Below are positions 34,570-43,809 of a stretch of DNA of 64,000 nt, piece by piece. The notes under the pieces are model-generated. The model was not told the DNA's origin and made no database searches. It saw only the letters and a program-made list of their open reading frames with translations. The first letter of the stretch is position 1; the number at the start of each line of letters is the position of its first letter. The DNA is from Rhodococcus rhodnii (GTDB lineage: Bacteria > Actinomycetota > Actinomycetes > Mycobacteriales > Pseudonocardiaceae), in assembly GCA_000720375.1 (NCBI GenBank), contig JOAA01000017.1, positions 142,814-206,813 on the forward strand, given 5' to 3'. The translations under genes were made by a program, and so were the position numbers.

Positions 34570-35150
34570 GAACAAAACCAGACCCACCCTGTTCCATGAT
34601 GACGCTGCAGACGTCGTCCGGAGAAAATCTATGGTGGCCGGGGTAGACATTCGTCTACGGCTGTGTGTAGTCTTCTCCCCGAGCGAAGAGAAAATGTCTA
34701 GCAGGCGCGGGAGAGGACGTAACTACCCGCGAGGTGAGACACAACGGTCGTCGGTGTGACGGTTTCGATCAACGTCCTCGCGGCCGAGCAGGACCGGGGC
34801 CTGAAGTTCGTGCAGTGCCGGCCCCGATGAGCAAGTGCAAGGCGTGGGTGGAGCTGGTGCGCCCACGAAGCTGGTGAAGTTGCAGTACGCAGTAAAGACG
34901 GTCAGGTGGCCGGAGCCGATCGGTTGAAGCGGCTCCGGCCACTGATCAGTGGCGCGCCACGCGTGCTGGGACCGATCTCAGTAAGGGGTTCCAGACGGTG
35001 ATCGCCACAGCAGAACAGGATGAACAGAACATACAGGAGAGAAGGGAAGGGTCACGTCATCTGATCGCCCGCCGTGGCTGTAGTTCGCCGCGCGGGTACC
35101 GCAGTCCCATCAGATTGGTAGGTGGTTCTCGGTTACTGGCAAGCGATCCC
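34570..35150. other. Intergenic region rich in dyads, no gene seen
   Basis: No intact gene. It contains GTAGACATTCGTCTAC (34643-34658), two imperfect copies of GAGAAAAT, a 24-codon coding-like scrap near 34757-34831 and the strong hairpin at 34906-34942. It may be the residue of a mobile or deleted segment. Confidence 0.4.
34906..34942. terminator. Perfect 13-bp hairpin
   Basis: Arms GTGGCCGGAGCCG and CGGCTCCGGCCAC around an 11-base loop. Likely intrinsic terminator, although no intact gene directly precedes it. Confidence 0.6.
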
Positions 35151-35261
35151 CGCGAAATCCGCTCATGGTGGACGCGGGTGCTTAAGCCGATTTCGCGATC
35201 GGCGACGATGATAAAACCCAAACCCTGGGGCCCCGGGCGCGTTGAGCGCTACCGGGGCCCC
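35151..35261 (+). promoter_or_regulatory. Structured leader upstream of the MerR gene
   Basis: Two consecutive perfect stems: CGCGAAATC (35151-35159) with GATTTCGCG (35189-35197), and GGGGCCCCGG (35227-35236) with CCGGGGCCCC (35252-35261). The second ends 18 bp before the MerR start, just upstream of GGAGG. This could be a terminator/antiterminator or RNA-thermometer-like leader, or the end of an upstream transcript. Confidence 0.45.
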
Positions 35262-35279
35262 TTGTGATGTGGAGGTGCG

Positions 35280-35612
35280 ATGGTCCCTGAACCGCGTGAC
35301 ACCCCTGCGCCCGGCGCGGGTGACAAGTTTGACGATGAGCATTACCCGGCCTACACCATGGGCCGGGCCGCAGAGATGTTGGGCGCCACGCCAGGTTTTC
35401 TGCGCAGCCTGGACGAGGCGAAATTCATCGAGCCGCAGCGCTCGTCTGGCGGGCACCGCCGTTATTCGCGCTACCAGTTGCGGTTGGCCGCCCGAGTGCG
35501 GGAACTGGTCGATCAGGGCACCGGCCTGGACGCCGCCTGCCGCATCGTCACCCTCGAAGACCAACTCCACGAGGCGCAACGGCTCAACGCCGAACTGCGC
35601 CAACAAGACTGA
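35280..35612 (+). CDS. MerR-family small regulator
   Basis: The 110-residue protein has a MerR HTH (AYTMGRAAEMLGATPGFLRS, then GGHRRYSRYQLRLAARVREL) and a C-terminal coiled segment (IVTLEDQLHEAQRLNAELR) but no effector-binding domain. This compact type is common in actinobacteria and is often induced by stress. GGAGGTG precedes the ATG. Its 5' region is strongly structured (35151-35261), which may control expression. Confidence 0.85.
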   Translation: MVPEPRDTPAPGAGDKFDDEHYPAYTMGRAAEMLGATPGFLRSLDEAKFIEPQRSSGGHRRYSRYQLRLAARVRELVDQGTGLDAACRIVTLEDQLHEAQRLNAELRQQD

Positions 35613-35675
35613 CAGCCCGCGCGGCCCGCAAACCGCGCGGCATCACATCGACGACAGGCCCCAAACCTGCGCAGC

Positions 35676-36071
35676 TTATTCGTGCGCCTCGCGCTCCTGT
35701 TGACCTGATAGCCGGGCAACGGTGCGGCGCCGGTGGTCGACGTCGGCGACCATCTGGTCGAGGATCCGCAGTGCCTCAGCGGCGTCCTGCGCTTGTATCC
35801 GCTCCTGCGCGTACCGTGCCAAGCCGGTCAGATGACCCGGCCAGCTCTCCCAGGAGGCGCGGGCGGCCTCGATCAGCGGGCTCAGGTGCTCGGTCTTCCA
35901 TTGCGCTTCCGCCGCTTCTTTACCCGCCTCCGTGGCCGGGTGTTCGACCTCGGCGCGCCATCCGCACGAACAGGCGGCGTCGCCTTGCCAGCAGACGACA
36001 GCACTGATCCTGCCACCACGGCGTGCCGGTCGCTCACCTTCATGGGCGTTCGGGCAGCGAGCATTCAGCCA
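35676..36071 (-). CDS. Zinc-ribbon-like hypothetical protein without canonical start
   Basis: The minus frame open from 36071 to TAA 35676-35678 has strong coding bias over about 130 codons but no ATG, GTG or TTG at its beginning. It reads RCPNAHEGERPARRG, then VVCWQGDAACSCGWRAEVEH with paired Cys and His suggesting a zinc site, then a helical tail (EAARASWESWPGHLTGLARY and RILDQMVADVDHRRRTVARL). It may start at CTG 36068 or have lost its start through a frameshift (ATG 36074 lies in another frame). Function unknown. Confidence 0.5.
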   Translation of the reverse strand, partial: WLNARCPNAHEGERPARRGGRISAVVCWQGDAACSCGWRAEVEHPATEAGKEAAEAQWKTEHLSPLIEAARASWESWPGHLTGLARYAQERIQAQDAAEALRILDQMVADVDHRRRTVARLSGQQEREAHE

Positions 36072-36156
36072 TCAGCCCAGTAAGCCGCGTCGATATGTCC
36101 ATAAAGGACACTGCGAAGCGCTTGAAGATGGACCTGGTCGTACGCAGATGATTGGT

Positions 36157-36432
36157 CTACCTGTTGCGCGGGTCGACTGCGTCGGTGATCGCGCTGTTGG
36201 CTGCCTCAGACGCGGATCCAGTCAAGTCGTTCGCCGTGCCAGTCACGGTCTCGCTCAAGCCCTGCGTCGTACCCGCGAGATCTTGCCCCGCGGCGGTAGC
36301 GGTGTCGGCGAGGCCGTCGGCGGACTGCGCCAGTTGATCAGCGGCATCCCCGCCCGTCAGCTCGGTGACCTTGTCACCAGCGCCGGAAACGAGTTCGGAG
36401 ACCTTTTCCTTGATGATGTCGAAGATACCCAT
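36157..36432 (-). CDS. Small Thr/Ala/Gly-rich stress-type protein
   Basis: The 91-residue protein begins MGIFDIIKEKVSELVSGAG, then has low-complexity amphipathic stretches with repeating Gly-Asp/Thr-Gly segments (AADQLAQSADGLADTATAAG). It resembles Rv0909-like small actinobacterial proteins; function unknown. ATG 36432 has GAGAGG upstream by about 9 bp. Confidence 0.7.
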   Translation of the reverse strand: MGIFDIIKEKVSELVSGAGDKVTELTGGDAADQLAQSADGLADTATAAGQDLAGTTQGLSETVTGTANDLTGSASEAANSAITDAVDPRNR

Positions 36433-36585
36433 GACATTGACCTCTCTCGTGACGAGATTGTGGATCGGACGTTGCCGGGCCGGGCAGGTGTGATGTTCTC
36501 CGCGGTCACACCGCGTCATCGGTGGGAAGAGCAGGTCAACGGCACGATGATGAAACAGTGCATCGTGTCATGAAACGGACATTAC

Positions 36586-36828
36586 ATGCTGTTGTGCGCC
36601 AAGACCAACGCGGGACGGTTCGCTTATGACATGGTCAAGTGCGTGACCTGCCCGGTCTTCGTCACAACGCCTGAGTTCCTGCCCCAGCACCGTCGCCAAC
36701 TCGAGCAGACTCAAACCCTGATTGCCCAAGCCGACCGCACCGGACACCAGCGTCTGGCCGAGATGAATCGCACCGTCGAGAAGAACCTGCTCGCCATCAT
36801 CGACGGCCTGGCCACGCCACGCTGCTGA
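36586..36828 (+). pseudogene. Tyrosine-recombinase/integrase C-terminal fragment
   Basis: The 80-codon frame reads KCVTCPVFVTTPEFLPQHRR, then MNRTVEKNLLAIIDGL. From memory this resembles the Cys-containing C-terminal extension of transposon-type site-specific integrases. The catalytic domain is not present upstream. With the tRNA fragment at 37719-37762 it suggests a decayed integrative element. Confidence 0.45.
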
Positions 36829-37087
36829 CGCACACACAGCTTGGACGTTATCCTCGGCGTCGATCCGGCTCTCCTCGGCTCTGGACACGGTATTCCCCGA
36901 GGACCGTCTGACAAGGGCCGCAAAGCGTTTGCATCGTGGTGTCGCAGCGCTTATATCCCAGCGAGCCTTCGGCACCGATGTCATCGGTGTTCTCCTCGGC
37001 GATCGAGGTGAGCCCTGTCTGATCGAACACGCGCCCATGGTCCGGATCTGTCAAACGTCCCCGTCAACCCAGAAAGCTGAACGACCA

Positions 37088-37576
37088 ATGTCAATACTGC
37101 CCCGAATGACCACTGGACCCGAACGTCTCATGTTGGAGCACATGCTCGACCGCAACCGGCAAGCGCTCATCGACACCGCGCGAGGACTGTCCGAAGCCGA
37201 AGCACGGCTGCGTCTGGTCGCCTCACTGACCACACCGATCGGGCTGATCAAACACGCCGCCGTCGCCGAGCGCCGCTGGTTCCAGCGCATCCTGCTCGGC
37301 CTGGACCAATCCGAATGCGACGGCTACGCCACCCCTGGCGACGGCAGTTTCGTTGTCGCCGATGGCGAAACGCTTGCCGACGTGATCACCGAATTCGAGC
37401 ACGCCAGCGAGCGTTCCCGCCTGATTTCCGCCGACTTCGCACTCGACGACACCAAGACGCACCCGCTCGCTGGCGATGTCAGCCTTCGGTTTATCTACCT
37501 GCTCCTGATCGAGGATTTCGCCCGTCACGCCGGCCATGGCGACATTCTCCGAGAACAAATCACCGCCGCACGATAA
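37088..37576 (+). CDS. DinB/DUF664 family protein
   Basis: The 162-residue four-helix DinB-like protein has a metal-site pattern: HMLDRNRQALIDTARGLSEA near the start, LIKHAAVAERRWFQRIL in the middle and FARHAGHGDILREQI at the end, giving the three-His set of DinB/mycothiol-dependent proteins. It probably performs a mycothiol- or bacillithiol-type transfer or is a general stress protein; substrate unknown. ATG 37088 is chosen for the alignment start. Confidence 0.82.
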   Translation: MSILPRMTTGPERLMLEHMLDRNRQALIDTARGLSEAEARLRLVASLTTPIGLIKHAAVAERRWFQRILLGLDQSECDGYATPGDGSFVVADGETLADVITEFEHASERSRLISADFALDDTKTHPLAGDVSLRFIYLLLIEDFARHAGHGDILREQITAAR

Positions 37577-37718
37577 GCCTCATGGCCGCCATGAACACAA
37601 CACAAAGCCCTAGGTCAACGGTCGAATCCGGTGAACCGGGTCGAGACGACCGCGGCAATGCTCGACCGGCTCCTGCACCACGCCACGGTCGTCGGTATCG
37701 AAGGGCCTGCTTGCGACC

Positions 37719-37762
37719 GTCGGGACGACAGGATTTGAACCTGCGACCCCTTGACCCCACGG
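37719..37762 (-). repeat. tRNA 3'-end fragment, probable attachment-site remnant
   Basis: The minus strand contains a T-arm (GTCGCAGGTTCAAATCCTGT) followed by acceptor-like CGTCCCGAC, but no matching 5' acceptor, D-arm or complete anticodon arm upstream. Such 3' tRNA halves are typical attachment sites left by integrative elements; an integrase fragment lies about 0.9 kb away. Confidence 0.5.
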
Positions 37763-37817
37763 TCGTCCACAAAGGACCCAGATCTGCGGATCCAGAGGAT
37801 CCCCCGCTAGCAATGAG

Positions 37818-38690
37818 TCACCCCTTCACCGCCCCGGTCAGACCACTGACGATTCGGCGTTCGAAGATGGAGAAGAAGATGAGTGCGGGGATCATCGACA
37901 GCGAGACGAACGCCAGCACGCGCGCGGTGTCCACCGAGTACTGCGTTGCGAACGCCTGCACTCCCAGTGGCAGGGTGTACAAGTCGTTGTCGCTGAGCAA
38001 GAACAGTGGCAGCAGGTAGCTGTTCCAGCTCGCTACAAAGGCCAAGATCCCTACGGTTATCACGCCGGGCAGGGACAGCGGAACCACCATCCGGACGAAG
38101 AAGCCAAGCCGGCTCGCGCCGTCGATGAGCGCGGCCTCCTCCAACTCCTTCGGGATGGCTCGCAGAAACGGCACGAGGATGATCACGGTGGTCGGCATGG
38201 CGAACGCGATCTGCGGCAGGATGATCCCGGCCAAGGTGTTGGTCAGTCCGAGGTCGCGCACCATGATGTAGAGCGGGGTGATCGCCACCGTGACCGGGAA
38301 CATGAGTCCCGCGGTGAAAAGCGAGTACATCAGGTGCTTGGCCTTGAACGGATAGCGGGCGATCACGAAGCTGGCCATGAGACCGAGCACGACGGCGCCA
38401 ACCGTGGTGCCCACCGCGGCGATCACAGAGTTGATGAGCTGCTGCCAGAAAACCTCGCCGCTTAGTAGCCCAGTGTAGTTGCCGACCTCCCAGGGCTCTG
38501 GCAAACCGGCAGGCGACCGGATGATCTGGGAGTTCGTCCTAAACCCACCCAGAATGATGTAGACGGCGGGCGCCAGACACAGGCCGACCAGGGCGAACGC
38601 GACCAGGTAGGCGGCCAGGCTCCCTCGTCCGGTCACACCCCAGCGGTCATTCCCGCGAGCGGTCGTGCCGGATGCGACAGCAGTGGACAT
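37818..38690 (-). CDS. CUT1 sugar ABC permease (MalG-like)
   Basis: The 290-residue, six-helix binding-protein-dependent permease has the EAA loop EEAALIDGASRLGFFVRMVV that docks the ATPase. Last gene of the arabinofuranoside operon; its ATG overlaps the upstream permease stop by 1 base (TGATG). Imports oligosaccharides in the inner membrane together with its partner. Confidence 0.92.
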   Translation of the reverse strand: MSTAVASGTTARGNDRWGVTGRGSLAAYLVAFALVGLCLAPAVYIILGGFRTNSQIIRSPAGLPEPWEVGNYTGLLSGEVFWQQLINSVIAAVGTTVGAVVLGLMASFVIARYPFKAKHLMYSLFTAGLMFPVTVAITPLYIMVRDLGLTNTLAGIILPQIAFAMPTTVIILVPFLRAIPKELEEAALIDGASRLGFFVRMVVPLSLPGVITVGILAFVASWNSYLLPLFLLSDNDLYTLPLGVQAFATQYSVDTARVLAFVSLSMIPALIFFSIFERRIVSGLTGAVKG

Positions 38691-39688
38691 CAGGCCACAC
38701 CTTCAGTCAGCGCGCCCTCGGTGTCGCGGCGCAACACATACCGCTGATAGATGAGCGCGATCACGAGCGAGATCACGAAGATCACCACGGCGACGGCGCT
38801 GCCGTAGCCGTACTCGCCGGAAATTCGGCCGTTGGCCACCATGTAGGTCGCCATCGTTGACGTCCCGGCGGTGTCGGCCACGTACTGGCCCCAGATCACA
38901 TACACCAGGTCGAACACCTGCAGCGAGCCGATGATGGACAGGAATGCCCAGATCCTGATGGTCGGACCGAGCAGCGGCAGTGCGATGTGCCACTGCGTCT
39001 GCCAGTACGACGCGCCGTCGATCGCGGCCGCTTCGCGCAGCTCGTCGGGGATCCCTTGGAGACCGGCGAGCATGAGGATGACCGCGAACCCGATGTACTT
39101 CCACACCAGGATCAGCATCAGCGACCAGATCGCGACGTCCGAGTCGGCGAGCCAATCCATCGCCACACCACCGAGCCCGATCCGGCCCAGCACGTCGTTG
39201 ACCGCACCGGTGGGGTGCAGCATGAGGCTGAAACCGATCGCGACGATGACCTCTGAGATCACATACGGAACGAATATCAGCACGCGGATGAGGGAACGCC
39301 CGCGCATCTTCCGGTTCAGCAGCAGGGCGATCCCGATGGCCACCGGCCCCTGCAGGATCAGCGACATGACCACGATGAACCCGTTGTGCCACATCGCCTC
39401 GAGGAACGCGCCGTCGGTGAAGATCAGCTCGTAGTTACGCAGGCCGACGAACTCGGTCGGGACCCCGTAACCGCTCCATTCGAAGAAGCCGTAGTACCCG
39501 GCCATGAGGACGGGCACGATCACGAACGTGACAAAGACGACGACCCCCGGGCCGGCGAGCAGCGCGATCTCCGCCCACCGCCGCCAAGGCACTCGACGAC
39601 CCTGAGCCGACCCACGGGCCGGGGCCTCGCTGGCCCCGGTCCGCGCACTGTCCGGCACGTCGCGGTTTACGTGCGCGGCTGTCTCCAT
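38690..39688 (-). CDS. CUT1 sugar ABC permease (MalF-like)
   Basis: The 332-residue protein has an N-terminal polar tail of about 35 residues, six helices and the EAA loop LREAAAIDGASYWQTQWHIA. Forms the permease heterodimer with the next gene. It follows the binding-protein gene by 11 bp. Confidence 0.92.
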   Translation of the reverse strand: METAAHVNRDVPDSARTGASEAPARGSAQGRRVPWRRWAEIALLAGPGVVVFVTFVIVPVLMAGYYGFFEWSGYGVPTEFVGLRNYELIFTDGAFLEAMWHNGFIVVMSLILQGPVAIGIALLLNRKMRGRSLIRVLIFVPYVISEVIVAIGFSLMLHPTGAVNDVLGRIGLGGVAMDWLADSDVAIWSLMLILVWKYIGFAVILMLAGLQGIPDELREAAAIDGASYWQTQWHIALPLLGPTIRIWAFLSIIGSLQVFDLVYVIWGQYVADTAGTSTMATYMVANGRISGEYGYGSAVAVVIFVISLVIALIYQRYVLRRDTEGALTEGVA

Positions 39689-39699
39689 GTGGTCGGCCC

Positions 39700-41016
39700 C
39701 TAGTTCCGGTCGGCCGCTTCGGTGATCGCCTTGACCAACCCCGCCGGAGTCGTCTTCCCCGTCAGCAACTCGATGACCGCCTGGTTCAGCACGGTGCCGA
39801 CCTTCTGGCCATAGTTGGTGTCCAGGAAGTTCGACACGTACGTCGCCTCGTTAAGGGCGTCGATCATCTGCTTGTCGTAGTCGTTCTTCACCACGTCCTG
39901 GGCGTCGGCGTGCAGCGGTATGGAACCGAACGCGGTGTAGAAGCTCTCCTGGTTCTTCTCCGAGTTCATCAGCGCGAGGAACTCCCCGCACAGCTTCTTC
40001 GGCGCACGGGCCGAGCACGAGAATCCGCCCTTGCCGCCCATGAGCGCTTTCGCGTCACCTTGGCCGGACGCCACCTGCGGGAACGGGAACCAACCAAGGT
40101 CGGGAAGCGGTTCCTTGTTCGGAGTGAGGTCCTTGACGACGCCCGGCTGCCAGTTCCCCATGAGCTCCATGGCTGCCTTGTGGTTGGCGAGCAGGCCGGC
40201 CGAACTGCTGGCGCCCTGTTGCGCGGACGTGTTCAGGAAGCCTTCGTTGAACGGCTTGAGGGCCGCCAGGTCGACGACGTCCTTGGCCGCCTTCTCGTAG
40301 CACGGGTCGGAGAAGTCCAGCGAGTCGTTCGTCGCCTCAAGGGTGCCTGTCGAGCACTCGCGTAGCGCGAAGAAGTAGTACCAGTGGGCGGCGGGCCAGG
40401 CGTCCTTGCCGCCGAGCGCGATCGGGGTGATGCCGGCGCCCTTGAGCTTGTCGATCGCGCCGGCCAGCTCGTCGACCGTCTTCGGGATCTCGGTGATGCC
40501 TGCCTGGGAGAACAGATCCTTGCTGTACCAGATGCCACCGGGCTGCACCAGCTGCGGCGCGGCCAGCAGCTTGCCGTCGACGGTGAGCGCTTTGTACGAC
40601 ACGTCGCCAAGCTTCTGGCGTAACTCAGCGGAGTCGACCGCGCTGCCAGTGAGATCGAGGAGCTGGTTGGCCTTGGCCATGTCCCGCATCTTGCCGCCGC
40701 CGCGCTGCATGAAGATGCTCGGTGCGTCACCGGAGTTCAGCGCCGTCTGGAGCTTTCCGTCCAGCTCCTCGTTCTGGATGTGCTGGGCTTTGACGGTGAC
40801 GTTCGCATGCGAGGCCTCGAACTGCTTGGCCACGCTGTCGAACCAGGCCAGGCCGGCCTCGCCGGTGTAGTTGGTCCAGACGGTGAGGGTGTACGGATCG
40901 CCTTCCTTGTAATCGCTGGCTTCCGGACCTGTCGAACAGGCCGACAGTGCGAGGGCTGCCGCCATCGTGCCTGCCAGAACGCCAAGCGTCCTGGAGCGGT
41001 ACCTGCGTGTCATCAT
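39700..41016 (-). CDS. Sugar ABC substrate-binding lipoprotein
   Basis: The 438-residue family 1 extracellular solute-binding protein has lipobox LSAC with Cys27, then YTLTVWTNYTGEAG and a mature two-lobed fold with the GGKGGFSCSARAP hinge stretch. ATG 41016 is preferred because GGGAG lies 6 bp upstream. It delivers an oligosaccharide, probably arabino-oligosaccharides given the GH51 neighbour, to the two permeases. No ATPase gene follows, so a shared MsiK-type ATPase encoded elsewhere is likely. Confidence 0.92.
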   Translation of the reverse strand: MMTRRYRSRTLGVLAGTMAAALALSACSTGPEASDYKEGDPYTLTVWTNYTGEAGLAWFDSVAKQFEASHANVTVKAQHIQNEELDGKLQTALNSGDAPSIFMQRGGGKMRDMAKANQLLDLTGSAVDSAELRQKLGDVSYKALTVDGKLLAAPQLVQPGGIWYSKDLFSQAGITEIPKTVDELAGAIDKLKGAGITPIALGGKDAWPAAHWYYFFALRECSTGTLEATNDSLDFSDPCYEKAAKDVVDLAALKPFNEGFLNTSAQQGASSSAGLLANHKAAMELMGNWQPGVVKDLTPNKEPLPDLGWFPFPQVASGQGDAKALMGGKGGFSCSARAPKKLCGEFLALMNSEKNQESFYTAFGSIPLHADAQDVVKNDYDKQMIDALNEATYVSNFLDTNYGQKVGTVLNQAVIELLTGKTTPAGLVKAITEAADRN

Positions 41017-41069
41017 TGACAACTCCCTTGGTTGGCTGACGTTCGGCATTGGTGCCGCATCGCGGCGGG

Positions 41070-42590
41070 TCAGGTGAGCTGGAGCTCAGCTGTCAGGTAG
41101 GAGTGCGGCGGCAACTCGACGAGCAGGCCGCGCGGATGCTCGCGCACACCGTCGAACGCAGCGGGTGCCACGGCGCACGGAGTGTTTGGGGTGTTGTGCG
41201 ACGCGGGCGTCGGTGCGGTGAGGATCCGCGCGCCGCGACACTGTGCGGTGCGCCCGCGCAGGTCGAGCACGACCTCGGCCGGGGAGCCGATGTCCAGATT
41301 GGCCAGCGAGACGAGCGCGCCGTCGTCTTTGGTCGACGCCGTGACCGAGACGAGGCCGAGCTCTCGCCCGTCCGACTCGACGGTCGGAACATCGCGCAGG
41401 TGGACGTCCAACGACGCCGCGTCATGGTGGCCCGTGCTCATCTCGAACACGTGGTAGGTGGGCGTACGCACGAGCGCGCCGGAATCCGGGTCAGTGAGCA
41501 GCACGGCCTGGAGCACGTTGATCGTCTGGGCGATGTTGGCCATGACCACCCGGTCGGCGTGCCGGTGAAAAGCGTCGAAATGCACCGCGGCCACCAGGGC
41601 ATCGCGCAACGTGTTCTGCTGGTACAGGAACCCAGGATTGGTGCCTGGCTCGACGTTCCACCAGGTGCCCCATTCGTCGACCACGAGCCCGACCTTGCGG
41701 TGCGGGTCGTAGCGGTCCATCACCGTGCTGTGCCGAGTGAGGTACTCCTCCATGAGCGAGGCGCGGGACAACGCGACGTACCACTCGTCTTCGGTGAAAC
41801 GGGTCGCCGCACCCTTGTCCGACCAGGAACCGGTCATCGTGTAGTAATGCAGCGACAGCGCCTGAAACGGAGCCGCCGGCGCGCTCGGGTCGGCAGCCAG
41901 GTCGTCGAACGAGCGCATCATGGTCTCGGTCCACGCGTAGTCGCCGTCACTGGGGCCGACGGCGATCCGGTAGACCTTGTTGTCACCCTGGTCACGCACG
42001 AACGTCGAGTAGTGGCGGGCCAGGGACGCGTAGTGTTCGGCCCGCATGTTGCCGCCACACCCCCAGGCCTCGTTGCCGATTCCCCAGAACGGGACGCGCC
42101 ACGGCTTGTCCCGCCCGTGTGCCCGGCGCAACGCGGCCATCGGCGAGTCGCCGGCACGGGTGAGGTATTCGACCCACTCGGCCATCTCCCTTACCGAGCC
42201 GGAGCCGACATTGCCTGACACGTACGGCTGTGCGCCCAACAGCTCACAGAGATCGAGGAACTCGTGGGTGCCGAAGGAGTTGTCCTCGACGACGTCACCC
42301 CAATGGCTGTTCACCATCCGCGGACGGTGCTCGCGCGGCCCGACGCCGTCGCGCCAGTGGTAGGTGTCGGCGAAGCAGCCCCCCGGCCACCGCAGGTTCG
42401 GAATCCGCAGTGCCCGCAGCGCCTCTACGACGTCCGCGCGGATGCCGCGGACGTTCGGAACTCCTCCATCCTCGCCCACCCAGAACCCGCCGTAAATGCA
42501 CCTGCCCAGGTGCTCGGCGAAGTGGCCGTACACATGCCGGGAGATGACCGGACCAGGCAAGTCCAGATTGATGATCGCCGTAGTCGTCAT
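41070..42590 (-). CDS. abfA: GH51 alpha-L-arabinofuranosidase
   Basis: The 506-residue intracellular GH51 enzyme has acid/base Glu174 in GIGNEAWG and nucleophile Glu306 in VVDEWGTWW, with the N-terminal [19 protein letters not shown] family signature and a C-terminal beta-sandwich. It removes arabinofuranosyl side groups from imported arabinoxylan or arabinan oligosaccharides. First gene of the minus-strand operon; a perfect operator lies 41 bp upstream. Confidence 0.93.
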   Translation of the reverse strand: MTTTAIINLDLPGPVISRHVYGHFAEHLGRCIYGGFWVGEDGGVPNVRGIRADVVEALRALRIPNLRWPGGCFADTYHWRDGVGPREHRPRMVNSHWGDVVEDNSFGTHEFLDLCELLGAQPYVSGNVGSGSVREMAEWVEYLTRAGDSPMAALRRAHGRDKPWRVPFWGIGNEAWGCGGNMRAEHYASLARHYSTFVRDQGDNKVYRIAVGPSDGDYAWTETMMRSFDDLAADPSAPAAPFQALSLHYYTMTGSWSDKGAATRFTEDEWYVALSRASLMEEYLTRHSTVMDRYDPHRKVGLVVDEWGTWWNVEPGTNPGFLYQQNTLRDALVAAVHFDAFHRHADRVVMANIAQTINVLQAVLLTDPDSGALVRTPTYHVFEMSTGHHDAASLDVHLRDVPTVESDGRELGLVSVTASTKDDGALVSLANLDIGSPAEVVLDLRGRTAQCRGARILTAPTPASHNTPNTPCAVAPAAFDGVREHPRGLLVELPPHSYLTAELQLT

Positions 42591-42630
42591 GTCGCCTTCC
42601 GGTGTGGACGGTGTCTGTGCGGCGCTTGAG

Positions 42631-42647
42631 CTACGAAACTTTCGTAG
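42631..42647. promoter_or_regulatory. LacI-type operator between GH51 operon and lacI gene
   Basis: CTACGAAACTTTCGTAG is a perfect 17-bp palindrome with a central C, of the CGAAA-N-TTTCG class bound by LacI-family xylan/arabinan regulators. It lies between the divergent genes and could control both. A weaker dyad CTTTCGACCGGAAAG follows at 42660-42674. Confidence 0.75.
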
Positions 42648-42792
42648 TTTATCGTTATACTTTCGACCGGAAAGAGTTCGCGACTAGACACCCCGTCGTC
42701 AAGCCGAACACTGCGCATCGTCGCCATTTTGTGACTGATCGTCGCTACACGCCGCTGCCCAGGTCCGCACCCGAGCCGAGAGAGTGACCGTT

Positions 42793-43809
42793 ATGAGACG
42801 ACGCACCGTCACGATGAGCGACGTGGCACGCGAAGCCGGCGTGTCGGTGATGACCGTGTCGAACGTGCTCAACGACCGGTCGAACGTCGGGGCCGACACC
42901 CGGCTTCACGTACTGGAAGTCGTCGACCGGCTCGGCTACGAGATCAACCTGAGTGCCCGGCGTCTTCGATCGGGGCGGACCGGCACTGTCGGCCTGATCG
43001 TGCCCAGGTTCGACTTGCACTATTACGGCGAGTTGGCGTCCCTGATCTCGGACGCACTGGCAGCGGATCGGATGCACCTCGTCGTCGAACAGTCGGGCGC
43101 GAGCCGTGAACGCGAGCTCTCCGCGCTCTCGCTCGCCCGGCTCCAGCAGTACGACGGCGTCCTGCTCGGCGCTGTCGGACTGGACATGGCCGATCTCGAT
43201 CGGATCCATCCGGACCTGCCGATCGTGCTGCTCGGCGAGCAGGACGTGCCAGACCGCTACCACCGCGTCCAGATGCGTAACGCCGCCGGAGCGCGACTGG
43301 CCACCGAGCATCTGATCACCTGCGGCGCGAGACGAATCGCGGCGCTGGGCGGCAAAATCACCGCACCTCGCCCGGAGATGGCGACCTATCGCGCGAACGG
43401 CTGGGCAGGCGCGCTCGCCGACGCGGGCCTGGATCCCCGCCCTGACCTCGTGATTCCACTCCACGACTATTCGATCGCGGAGGCACGAGCCACGATCACT
43501 GATGTGCTGGCTGCTGGACTGAAGATCGACGGCATCTTCGCCGTTACCGACGAGGTGGCGATCGGCGCCCTGGCCGGCCTCCACGATGCCGGGTTGCGTG
43601 TTCCGGATGACGTCCAGCTCGTCGGGTTCGACAACCTCGATATCTCTCAGCACCTCGCCCCCGGCCTGACGACCATCGACCCCGATCGCCCGACAATGGT
43701 GGCCGAGGCGCTGCGCTTGCTGCGCCGACAGCTCGCGGACAAGAACGCCGCCCCGGAACACATCGTCAGCACCGTCTCGCTCGTAACCCGAGGCAGCACC
43801 AGAAATTAG
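42793..43809 (+). CDS. LacI-family repressor of the arabinofuranoside operon
   Basis: The 338-residue LacI-type regulator has HTH TMSDVAREAGVSVMTVSNVL with hinge helix LSARRLRSGRTGTVGLIVP, and a periplasmic-binding-like effector domain ending in VQLVGFDNLDISQHLAPGLT. ATG 42793 follows GAGAGAG. Divergent from the GH51 operon across a perfect palindrome, so it is probably released by an arabino-oligosaccharide. Confidence 0.9.
   Translation: MRRRTVTMSDVAREAGVSVMTVSNVLNDRSNVGADTRLHVLEVVDRLGYEINLSARRLRSGRTGTVGLIVPRFDLHYYGELASLISDALAADRMHLVVEQSGASRERELSALSLARLQQYDGVLLGAVGLDMADLDRIHPDLPIVLLGEQDVPDRYHRVQMRNAAGARLATEHLITCGARRIAALGGKITAPRPEMATYRANGWAGALADAGLDPRPDLVIPLHDYSIAEARATITDVLAAGLKIDGIFAVTDEVAIGALAGLHDAGLRVPDDVQLVGFDNLDISQHLAPGLTTIDPDRPTMVAEALRLLRRQLADKNAAPEHIVSTVSLVTRGSTRN

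Noticed and set aside
34906..35261. Hairpins as a CRISPR-like or tRNA-like array
   Set aside because: The stems differ in sequence and spacing and do not repeat; they are better explained as terminator and leader structures.
36568..37038. 156-codon minus frame opposite the integrase fragment
   Set aside because: No coding bias or motifs; shadow of the plus-strand fragment and of non-coding DNA.
37719..37762. Complete tRNA gene on the minus strand
   Set aside because: Only the T-arm and 3' acceptor-like part are present; no matching 5' acceptor, D-arm or full anticodon arm upstream, so it is listed as a fragment.
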